Shown here: positions 1 through 10,200 of the stretch, one piece after another | How positions within the stretch are numbered: position 1 is the first letter of the stretch | Layout of the letters: the number at the start of each line of letters is the position of its first letter | Source of the DNA: Apricaphanius iberus | Lineage: Eukaryota > Chordata > Actinopteri > Cyprinodontiformes > Aphaniidae | NCBI GenBank assembly: GCA_028564705.1 | Contig: JAPXFQ010001664.1 | Coordinates: 310,001 to 374,000 of the forward strand | Length of the DNA stretch: 64,000 bases | Direction of reading: 5' to 3' | Notes under the pieces: model-generated | The model's database searches: none | The model's input: the letters and a program-made list of their open reading frames with translations, nothing else | What the model was told of the DNA's origin: nothing | Made by a program: the position numbers and the translations under genes

Positions 1-902
1 TGACATATCTTGGTCAAAAATGACACCGAGGTTTTTTGCTTTATTACTGGAGGCTAATTTAATGCCGTCCAGGGCTGACTAAGTAGTTTCTTTTTCAGAG
101 CTTCTGGTCCAAAGACGACAACTGTTTTATCAGAATTTAGAAGCAAGAAGTTTACAGTCATCCAAGTTTTTATGTCTTCCAGACATGCTTGTAGTCTACC
201 TAACTGATTGGATTCATCAGGATTTATGGATAGATATAGCTGTGTATCATCTGCGTAACTATGGAAATTTATCCCATGCTGCCTAATTATTTTACCAATA
301 GGAAGCATATATATATAGTAAAAAGAATCGGCCCAAGGACTGAACCCTGTGGTACTCCGCAAGTAACTTTTGAGGTTGAGGAGGGTTTATCATTTACTTG
401 AACAAACTGAAATCTGTTAGACAAATAAGATTTAAACCAGCCTAGGGCTGTTCCTATTATACCGACACGTTGAAGCCTTTCTATGAGAATATTGTGATCA
501 ACAGTGTCAAAGTCAGCACTGAGATCTAACAGGACCAGAATGGTCACCAGTCCATTGTCTGAGGCTATGAGAATATCATTAGTAACCTTCACCAGAGCTG
601 TTTCAGTGCTATGATGAGCTCTAAAGCCTGACTGAAACTTCTCAAACAGCTCATTATTGTTTAAATGCTCACATATCTGGTGTGCAACTATTTAGGATAG
701 ATAAGAAGGGAAGATTAGATATCGGTCTATAGTTAATTAAGTCGTTTTGATCAAGAGAGGGTTTCTTAAGTAGAGGTTTAATTACAGCAATCTTAAACTC
801 CTGTGGTACATATCCATTGACTAAGGATAGATTCATTATATTTAAAATTGGAGCAGCGATCAGAGGGAAAACTTATTTTAAGAGTTTAGTTGGGATTGGG
901 TC
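1..902 (-). pseudogene. L2 ORF2, reverse transcriptase part, broken
   Basis: Recognisable RT blocks lie in different frames: INYRPISNLP (about 720-750), LDLSADFDTVDHNIL (motif A), CGVPQGSVLGPILF (motif B), SYADDTQLYLS (motif C), and LGVIFDQDMS at the edge. Breaks: TAA codons near 903 and 870, a short deletion near 690, a frameshift in an AT-dinucleotide run near 308-320, and another near 80-90. Not functional. Confidence 0.8.
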
Positions 903-2400
903 TTAAACGCAAGTTGAAGGTTTAGATGAAGCTAATAATTTTAGTACATCACAAAGTTCGGCTGCATTAAAGCAGTTTAAGCATATATTAGGTTCCACCA
1001 TTTTTGAGGCTGCCTCATTAACTAAGGAGGAAGCAAGCATATTGGGAAGGTTGCCAATTATCTTATTCTTTATGGAGTCTATTTTATTTATAAAGAATTG
1101 CATGAAGTCGTCACTGCTTAGAGCTTGGGGAATGGTTGGCTCGATAGAGCTATGATCCTGTGTGAGTTTGGCAACTGTATTAAAAAGAAACCTAGGATTA
1201 TTTTTATTCTCCTCGATTAAAGATGAAGAATATGCTGTTCTAGCTGTGTGAAGGCTCTTTTTATATAGCAATAAACTATTTTTCCATATTAAAAAGGAAT
1301 CATGTAAATGCGTGGAGCGCCATTTTCTCTCTAGTTTTCTAACATTCTGCTTTAGGGTACGTAGCTCTAAATTAAACCAGGGAGCTAATCTCCTATTGCT
1401 AGCCACCTTCCTTTTCAAGGGGGCAACTTTGTCTATTGCCCGACGCAGGGAGGAATTAACGAAATGAACTAAAATGTCAAGTTGTGAGGGGTCACGAGTT
1501 AAATCATTGTTTTCTGTTCTGCATTTATAAACTGAGGAAATTAAAGTTGGAAGAGCTTCTTTAAAATTTGCTACAGCGTTGTCTGATAACGTTCTGGTAT
1601 AATGAAGTTTTCTTTCAGGTTTGATATGATCCATTAGAGTAAGTTTAAAAGTGATAAGGAAATGATCAGACAGGATAGGGTTCTGTGGAAAGACTGTTAT
1701 TTCTTCACAGTCAATGCCATAAGTCAGCACAAGATCTAAAGTGTGGTGACAAGAATGTGTTGGTCCCTGCACATTTTGAGTAAAGCCTATTGAGTCTAGG
1801 ATAGTGTGAAAAGCTGTATTTAGACTATCACTTTCATTATCAACATGAATATTGAAGTCTCCGACTATAATGACTTTATCAGTGTTTAAAACTAAGTCAG
1901 ATAGAAAATCTGATATCTGATCTAAAAATTGAGAATAAGGTCCTGGTGGACGATATAAGACCACAAACAAAAGTGGCTTTACTGCTTTGTTATGTGTATG
2001 AGGAAAGCTAAAAACTAGATGCTCAAAGGAACTGTAACTATTATTTTTTTGGAGATTAATTAGTAAATCGGAATGAAAGATAGTTGCTACTCCACCTCCT
2101 CGACCAGTACTTAGAGGGACACTAAAGTTTAAGTAGCTAGGGGGAGTTGACTCATTTATTGTGACATGGTCCTCTTCCTGCAACCATGTCTCTGCAAGAC
2201 AAAACAAATCAATATTATTTTCACAAATTAAGTCATTTACCAAGAGTGTTTTTGAGGGGAGAGATCTTATGTTTAGTAAAACACATTTAATTGATTTGTT
2301 TTTATGTTCAGTCCGAGTTTTATTTATCTTTATGAGATTTTTATACTTTGCTCTAGTAGCATTAACTTTTAATTCATTAGTTTTGGGTAGTGGACGGGAA
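903..2400 (-). pseudogene. L2 ORF2, endonuclease part and start of RT
   Basis: Open frame from about 2375 (upstream of the TTG at 2243) to a TAA at 903. AP-endonuclease motifs are in order: LLNIRSLPSKT, LAETWL, LYRPPGPY, VGDFNIHVD and LSDHFLI, covering the catalytic Asn, Glu, Asp and His residues. The C-terminal part is the linker into RT (SSKPSTCV). The endonuclease looks intact and the decay is concentrated in the RT. Element endonucleases nick target DNA to prime reverse transcription. Confidence 0.8.
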
Positions 2401-2445
2401 ACTATCTCTATAGGGTAGTGGGTGGGTGGCAGTCCCTGTTCCTTG

Positions 2446-2655
2446 ACCTGGACTCTGGGTTCCCTGATCTGGACTCTGGTTTCCCTGAGCTGGACTCTGG
2501 GTTCCCTGAGCTGGACTCTGGGTTCCCTGAGCTGGACTCTGGGTTCCCTGAGCTGGACTCTGGGTTCCCTGAGCTGGACTCTGGGTTCCCTGAGCTGGAC
2601 TCTGGGTTCCCTGAGCTGGACTCTGGGTTCCCTGAGCTGGACTCTGGGTTGTCAC
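2446..2655. repeat. 21-bp minisatellite, about 10 copies, between L2 ORF1 and ORF2
   Basis: The unit (CTGAGCTGGACTCTGGGTTCC, rotated as needed) repeats with period 21. The first two copies are variant (GACCTGG, GATCTGG) and the inner ones almost identical. Because 21 is a multiple of three, several frames stay open on both strands. The array starts right after the ORF1 stop codon. Confidence 0.9.
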
Positions 2656-3546
2656 GGCTTTGGGGAACTAGAGATGACCCTATCAATGTTCCTGGAAAGA
2701 AGCGAAGCTCCGTCCTCGGTGGGGGATGCCGTCTCTACGTAACAGTCCAGGTTTTCCCCAGAAGGCCCCCCAGTTATCAATGTAGCCCACATCGTTTTCT
2801 GGACACCACCTTGACAACCAAAGGTGGAACGAAAGCATACGGCTGTACATTTCATCGCTAGTACGATCAGGCAGGGGACCAGAAAAAATTACAGAGTCAG
2901 ACATCTTTTTGGCAGCCCTACACACCGAAGCTACGCTAATTTTAGTGACCTCCGACTGCCGTCGCCGGGTGTCGTTGCCACCAGCATGGATAACGATCAT
3001 GCTATACCGCCGTTTGTCCTTGGCCAAAAGCTTCAGATGGGACCTAATGTCCGCAGCCCTGGCCCCTGGAAGGCATTTGACGGTGGTCTTTCGTGTCTCT
3101 GGAGCCACATTCCTAACTATGGAGCTGCCAATTACAAGAATCGGCCTCTCCTGCTCGGCAGGTGCGTCGCTGAGCGGGGCGAACCTATTGTTCAGAGAAA
3201 GGGGCTGGAGGTTGGCCGCAGACTGGGGTCTGGCGCTAGTCTTCCTACGAACAGTCACCCAGCTCGCCTGAGGTCCCGGCTGCACGGGAGCTGTTGGAGG
3301 ACGGCTAGGTCCTGTCCTAGTTGACTCCGCGCTAGCTACTGCTGGGCCTGGCTGTTTTACAGCGCGGAGCCGGGCCTCTAGCTCAGAAACCCTCGCCTCC
3401 AAAGCTACAAAAATGCTGCACTTATTACACCTACCAACTTCACTAAATAAGGCGGAGGAGTAACTAATCTGACAGAGAGAGCAGGAAAGAGGAGGAGGAG
3501 GTGTAGAGAGAGATGGAGGGACAAGAGAGAAAGCTGCCGAAGCCAT
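2651..3546 (-). pseudogene. L2 ORF1 protein with SGNH-esterase domain, frameshifted near its end
   Basis: Begins MASAAFSLVPP. It has a CxxC...CxxC knuckle (CSLCQ and CNKC), then a heptad segment (VALEARVSELEARLRAV). The SGNH hydrolase blocks follow: ILVIGSSIVRNV (nucleophile Ser), HAGGND (Asn block), then WGKPGLLRRDGI. A two-base loss right at the catalytic Asp-x-x-His block shifts the frame. The original frame goes on as EDGASLLSRNIDRV and ends in SSSPKP at a TGA near 2651. Esterases of this kind in L2 ORF1 are thought to help membrane or RNP handling. The missing His block means no active enzyme. Confidence 0.8.
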
Positions 3547-3840
3547 GCTAGCCGTGAAGCTAAGCTAACCAAGCGGTACCTTACCTTACCTAAGAACAAA
3601 GTAATTAACCCAGTAAAACGCTTAAAGAGTCCTAAACCGTGAAGAAACTTAACGTTTTAATGTGTTTGTGTGTTAAGCAACTCAGAAAAAACTTATTGAC
3701 AGAGAAAGTTAGATCAGTTCAAGAGAGAGAGAGAAACACCGACTTGCTACAAACGAGTTAGTCACAAAACAGGAAATGACGCGATACGTCTTACCAACGC
3801 GATACGTCTCCCAACCAGTTCAAGTCTGGTGCCATTCAGT

Positions 3841-4112
3841 GAAGTTTATCAGCTCTAAAGTTGGAATTTTCAATATAAACTTCAAACAGTCCAAGTCCTG
3901 CTGCATTATCTCATTAAATAACTACAGATAGTGGCCGTTGGAAAAGTTGAGATTTACCGACATGGTGATTGTTAAAGTTTAAGGGTCATTGCTTTAGAAC
4001 ACAGAACAGGGCAATCATTTGGAAACATGATAAGAACCTATTTTAACCTGGTTAAAACTAGTTTCACACTCTGCAAAAAACGATGTACACTGAGGAGGTG
4101 GCGGTGTGCTAC
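3841..4112. other. Intron 3' of flna coding exon 45
   Basis: Between the LINE and the exon donor. No ORF or repeat is recognised. There is no flna coding sequence for repeat 23 here. Confidence 0.6.
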
Positions 4113-4289
4113 CTGTGGTGCCTCCCTCTAGGCCTGGTCCGTAGGCGGACACCATTCCCGGATCTCCAGCCTGGCCCGTCTCTCCAACACGGATTTTAAA
4201 CGGACTTCCTGGAATGTGACTTCCATTGAACTTGACATCGATCAGATAGAGACCGTTCTCTCTGGGGATGAAGCGGACTGCGTATTTAT
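4113..4289 (-). CDS. flna: flna coding exon 45: end of repeat 22, start of repeat 23 (last exon in window)
   Basis: Encodes [54 protein letters not shown]. It stops at donor GTAGCA in phase 1. The remainder of repeat 23, hinge 2 and repeat 24 are not in the window. Bases 1-4112 hold only intron and a LINE. Confidence 0.93.
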
Positions 4290-7200
4290 CTAGACAGAAG
4301 GATAGCAGAGCTCAGCCACATGGAGCTTCCGTCAGTCTTGTTGCCACACTGAGGCTTTCTCTTCGGTTACCTTGATCGATCTCAGTGACGCAGCACTCCT
4401 CCAGCGCTCCAGACGGACTGTGGACCTTTGCATCAATCACACCCTTGGCACCATTGAGGCTGACGGCAAACGAAGCTGGCTGGTTGACCTTCAAACCTGA
4501 CTCCTGCTCAACAACAAATACACTCCAACACTGAGTCAAAAGCCATGATTAGCGTTCAGGTTAACGTCTGCTAAACTATACAGGCTGCAGTTCGTCTCAC
4601 CTGGAGGTCGCTAAAAAGGCTAAAGAGGAGGGCTGTGCAGTGAAAAGGCAGAAGGTAGAGTGAACCAGTGGGAATTCATCAGTGCAAGTTTCTGAACATT
4701 TTCAGAACAGTAAGGTGTGTAAGGAAAAGAAACCCCATAGGAACACACGAGTGAAGCCATTTGTAACATCTAACTCGGATTTTGGATGATTCATTTCATA
4801 ATCAACTGAATCTGAGGTTTGGTGGTGGGTGTGTGCGCAACCAAGGAGACAGGAGGAAATGCATGAAAAACAGCCTATTTCCAGCCTCTTTAACCCTTTA
4901 GCGCCCTGTCACACCTTCACACTGGGCAGGCTGTTGGGAGCCTTTAGAATGAAGCACGAGAAACACACACAGTCCTTGAGTTTCCCAGAACCCGTAAACA
5001 GCTCCACCATGCAGCAGCTCCACCCGTCATCGCTAACCTCACAGCATCCAAACACCATCACACCTCCTAGCTCTCTGCGTGCTCCACCTTTCACCAGCTG
5101 ACCGTTTCTGATTGGGTTGTTTAAAGCTAAACGGCTAAAGTTTCCCCGTCTACTTCAGTTTGAGACCGAGCTCTAAGCTGCTTCTGCTGCATTGTGGACA
5201 GTTTACTGCGGCCTGGAGTGCATCCACACGGATGTGTGTGTGTCTCAGAGCCTCACCTGAAGGCTGGCAACAGTGAGGCGGCGAGCGTCGTCTGATGGCG
5301 AGGCCACGGGGATGATGAAGGGGCTGTCGGGGATGTGCTCGTCATTGAAACGAATCGACACCTCGTAGTCGCCTACAAAAGGCCAGAACATCAGAGTCAC
5401 TGATGCAGTTTGACAAGAAGCATGCATCGTCACTCATGAAAACTTAGCATAAGGCTTTTTCAGCACTTCATCTTTGTCATTTTCAGAAAAAAAATAAAAA
5501 AAGATTCGACAACTGAACACAATATTAAATTTAAGCCTTTTCCTGAGAATAATGATGGACTTAATTTGAACAAATCTGCCAAAAATTATTCCGTATCTCT
5601 GATATGGTGCAAAAAAATCATTCTAATACCCAGTGGTGTAAAGGAGATAAACTCTAGTGACTTCTAGCACGGTTTTGTTTCTCCAATAACCTGGAGATTC
5701 ACAGCAGCAGTTAAAGAGCGAGACACCAGGTCTCATCAACTTCTACGATTATTTTTTATTCATGTAGAAAATGATTTAAATCATTCTTAAAAAGAAATTG
5801 GACTGATAAAATTGCATCCATCCCAAACCATAATATGATGAAAATGATTTAGTAAGAGGCTGATGCTCAGGCTTTGCTCTCACCAGGCTCCTGCACAATG
5901 TAAGATACTCCACTGGAGCCGTCCTTGCGGTCCTCGAAGGTGATCTCTGCCTTGCTCGGCCCCTCCACAGCGATACTGAGCCCCCCGGCTCCAGCCTCTC
6001 TCGTCCAGATGCTAAACTCAGCTATGAGCAGCAGAGAGGAGTCAGCTTCTCTGTCTGATGTGACATACTGCTCACACACACACAAATCACACCAACCTGG
6101 TACTCCAGCTTCTGCCCTCTCCAAGCCCGGCCCCCCAGCGCGAACCTTGTGGGCGCCGCCCTCGCCCAGGGGCCCCACGGTGAACTGGAAGGGACTGCCA
6201 GGCACATGCGAGCCGTTGTATTTGACGCAGACCGTGTGCACGCCCGTCTCCGTAGGGACGAAGCGGATGCAGTAGGTGTTGTTCTCTCCCTCCATGATCT
6301 CTGCTTTGTGAACCTGACCGGATGGGCTGGTCACCTGGGCGGTCATGTCCGCTATGCTGATCTCTGGGGACACAAAGCAGAGCAGGAGGGATCAGATTTC
6401 AAACAAAGCAAGACTTTTTTTTCCCCCCTTTCCCACTCCGGGTTTGCTCACCTGGAATCTTGAGGCTGAGGTCGCACTGGCTGCCCACGTTGGCGACCGA
6501 AGCGGCTCGCTTCTTCCTGGTGATGCTCTCCTTCATCCTGCCCTCCCCAGTCACCTTGACGGTGAATGCGCTCCCTGTATGCACACAATCATTGGATTTA
6601 GTAAGCCAAAAGCTCCTTCCTATCTGACCTTTAACCCCCTGACTGTTTCACGGTGAGCACCTGGCACATGCTGGTCAGCAAATTTGATGTTGATGATGTA
6701 ATTTCCTGGTTCGGTGGGGCAGTAGGTGACTTTGCAGGTGCCATCTTCTTGATCCTCGGTGTTGATATCCACTTTGCTCGGTCCCTCAATGGAGAGGCTC
6801 AGGCCACCGTATCCTAGACAACAGCAGGGGAAGAAATTAATATTCAGTTGCATTTTTCAGAGATTATTCACTAAGATTTCCATCCAACAGTACCCGCATC
6901 ACGAGTGTCGATGATGAACTCCGCGGGCTCGAAGGTCCTCGCTTCACTCAGACCCTGCCCGCTCACACGCACACGGCTGGCATCTCCGATCTCGGATTGG
7001 CTGATCATCACAGAGATGGGGCTGCTGGCAATGTGGCGCCCGTTCTTCTTGATGTTCACCAAGTGTTCACCGGTTTCTTTAGGCACAAACGAGATGCCTG
7101 TGATGGGCAGGAGCACAAACAGGGCAGGGACAGTTAAAGCACCAATCCTGTTGATCCAAGCTGTTCACTTACACTCCAATCAGCTGCACACTCACCAACA

Positions 7201-10200
7201 TGGCCGTTCCGCAAGATCTTCAGCAGACAGGGTTCCTCGCGACCTGACGGAGTGGTGAGGGAAGCAGTCAGCTGGCTGAGGTCCAGCTCTCCGATATCCA
7301 GGGGGATATCAGCCGCTGAGCCCACCTTCAGGTGAGACATCCTCATGGAGTCATCCCCTGGGGACAGAAGGACAGGCTCCTTAGAACCACCTAAACCTTA
7401 TATGTCTGTCGGTCTCTTAGTGCCAACAATAAATAAAATAAAGGCTGAAATTATTAGCCCAATATGTCAACAGTATACATAAAATTTAGGTGAATTAAAA
7501 TGTCCTTTTACCATATTTTTACCATTTCTTAGTTTGTCTAATTCTTGCCGTCTTCCGTCTTGAATTTCTGTGATCACAGGTCAGTGGGCGGGACCAACAC
7601 ACTTTAGTTAAGATAACTGGTCCAAACATCGACCAATCAGGTGCCATTTAACAATATAGAATTTGATCCTTTCTTCTGAATCCAGCACCTAAAACTTTTC
7701 ATTGATTTTATTGTTTGGTACGCCATTTAACTCACTGATGATTCATTCAGGTACAGACCTTTAACAGCACTTACACAGAAAAGCTTTATAAAACTCACAA
7801 AAACTGATTATTCAAAAAACAAAAAAATTGGCAGACTTTCCAAAAGAACCTGCATCTCATAACCGGTATAAAACAAAGAAACAGGATACAACAAACTAAT
7901 CAATACATGTTTATAAAAAGTGTTTGTGATCAGAATTAACAATACAATCCCTCATATGCTTTAAGAATTCTTCCTAGAAGAAAACCCTTGAGGAAGGATG
8001 AAGGTCAGGATAAAACCAACAAAAACACTAAATCCTTCCCTGTGTAAGGCTTTTGCCAGAAGGCAACATAAAACTCAAACGTCTTGCTTCCCACAGCGGT
8101 GGAGAGGTGTAGAACATAGCCTTACCTGTGATTCTGGCAGAGAAGGGGCTTCCTGGGATGTGCTTGTCATTATATTTGACCAGGATGCTGTAGTCCCCTG
8201 GCAGGATAGGAAGGTAGGACACTGTGCATGTCCCATCCTTGTTGTCCATGCAGCTGATGTCCGCTTTGGATGGGCCCTCGATAGCCAGAGAAAGACCACC
8301 TGCATTAATACAGAAAACAAAGGATTTTTGATTCTGCTAACTCTGTGCTCACCGCCATCACTTTTTTCTATATTCCCATGAACAATCGAATCCGGTTTAT
8401 TAGGCAGGTTGGTACACATGAGGAAGGAACTTGTCTTCAGTTCCACATGCTCTCTACACACACACACAGAGGACAAGAGTATGAACATGTCTATTTTCAT
8501 ACATATATGGAAAAAATAAGAAGCTGCTACTTGCACCAGTTCAGCTTAAATGTGACTTTTGTGTGAAGAGAGAGGTTGGGGGGATTTCTGCCTACCCTCT
8601 CCAGCATCTTTAGTGTCGACAGTGAAGACAGCAGGTTTGTTAACGGTTCCATGGATCAGCCCAGGGCCATAAGCACTGGCATTCCCGCTGTTCATGTAGT
8701 CAACAAAGAACTGCAGAGGGCTTCCTGTTGATGGAAAACCGAGAGATGAATGAGAAAAGCAGTGGTTTTCCTGTACTGTAGAGGTTAGAGATTACTTCAC
8801 AATGTACCAGGAATGTGGATGCCATCGTATTTAATGTCCATCTCATGGAGACCGCCCTCTGTGGGAGCGTACTTTACAGTTACAGTGCCATCCTTGTTGT
8901 CTCTGATGTCGGGCTTGGCCACCTTGCCTGATGGCATTCGGACCTCACCTATTAACAAAAAACCAAACCAAACCTGTTGTGAATGCTGCCAGGGAATCCT
9001 CATGTTGGCCTTCAAGCTTTAAGCCTCACCTGTGATCTCTCCCTTCTGAATGGTGAACGGGATGACCAGGTCAAAAGGTCTAAGCCCGGCCACATCCAGG
9101 CCATTCATCCCAACTGGTCTGTCTGTTGCCTGGGAGACAGAACAGAAACGATAGGATAACTGCACCTATGGAGAGTTCTCAGCTACGAAAGGTTTCACGT
9201 CATCAGCACAAGGCAGACAGGAGAGGTAAAGCTTCCAAACACCAAGACAGGGATGAGACGACATGGATGAAATGACAATGAGGATTATGGTCAAGGTGAT
9301 GGCACCAACACAAACTGCGAGAACAAAACCAGTGGGTCAGAGACCAGAGGAGGATGACACTCATGAGAAAAAACAAATCGCTTCCTTTCATAAAGCGATT
9401 TCCACATCAAGCAGTTTACAACAGAGCTGCACAATTACTGAACAAAAACTGTGGAAAAGATCTACCACAATGGGGATATGATATTGTAAAGCTCAGCTGC
9501 ACTGTTCATGTGTTGGAGGGATTGAGTTTCTCATATAAAGGGAATGAAACGATAGAAAAAGGCGTCAGCATGAATCAAACACCCGCAAAGTGAGACAGAA
9601 TGGAGCCTGATGAAGTATGGGATGACAAAAATGATATGGAAGCACGGAAACTGGGGCAATAACAGAAGGCTGAACACAAATGGAGAGCTTGATGTTGGTT
9701 AGGTACCCAGGGCTGTTGAGCGTAGTATTGGGGCATTTGTCTCTGCTGCATGAGCTGGTCTGATGGTCCTTCCAGAGCCTGGGAGGGTTGGGAGGTGGTG
9801 AAGAGAGGCGCTCGTTTTAATCAACTTTTCTTGCTTTATCAACTTTAAAAACAAACCAGACATGTAAGTGGAGCGTCCCGGTGTGACTCTAGCTTAAGCA
9901 ACTCACCGTGACCTGGAAGGGACTGTTGGGAATGTGCTCCCCTCCAAAGCGGACACATATGACATACTCTCCAGGTTGGGGTGCAGTGTAGAAGATGTCA
10001 AACGTGCCGTCCTCGTTTTCAACAACGTCTACGTCGAGCTCCGCCCCTTCGGGCGTGCACACACTGCACGTCACCTTGCCTTTCCCAGCAGCCTTGGCAT
10101 CAACTGTAATGACTGTCTGTTCACCAATCTGAATAGTTGGACCAACACCGGCACCTGAGGAAAGCAAAAACACAAAGTGTGATTTGTTGTTACAGTTTGA

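Larger units (their letters stand above)
1..3840 (-). mobile_element. L2-type non-LTR retrotransposon, decayed, cut by the left edge
   Basis: Reading right to left: a 5' region, ORF1 with zinc-ribbon, coiled coil and SGNH-esterase (3546-2651), a 21-bp minisatellite, then ORF2 with an AP-type endonuclease and a reverse transcriptase. The combination of esterase ORF1 and a YADDTQLY reverse transcriptase is characteristic of the CR1/L2 group in fish. The copy is dead: frameshifts in ORF1 and several stops and shifts in ORF2. It sits in flna sense orientation in the intron after coding exon 45. The right border (about 3840) is approximate, and the 3' end lies outside the window. Confidence 0.85.

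Noticed and set aside
2446..2655. CRISPR-like array
   Set aside because: Units are contiguous without unique spacers, and this is a vertebrate LINE.
2377..2861. Repeat proteins TQSPAQG, NPESSSG and PELDSGF in several frames
   Set aside because: They result from the 21-bp minisatellite, whose period keeps frames open on both strands.
2824..3324. Plus-strand ORFs of 166 and 120 codons
   Set aside because: Antisense to the L2 ORF1, whose esterase motifs establish the true coding strand.
1..4112. C-terminal flna exons (hinge 2, repeat 24)
   Set aside because: No filamin motifs were found in this stretch on the minus strand; it is LINE plus short intron.
5925..6463. Plus-strand ORFs of 116 and 104 codons
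   Set aside because: Antisense to the repeat 20-21 exons of flna, which match the filamin family throughout.
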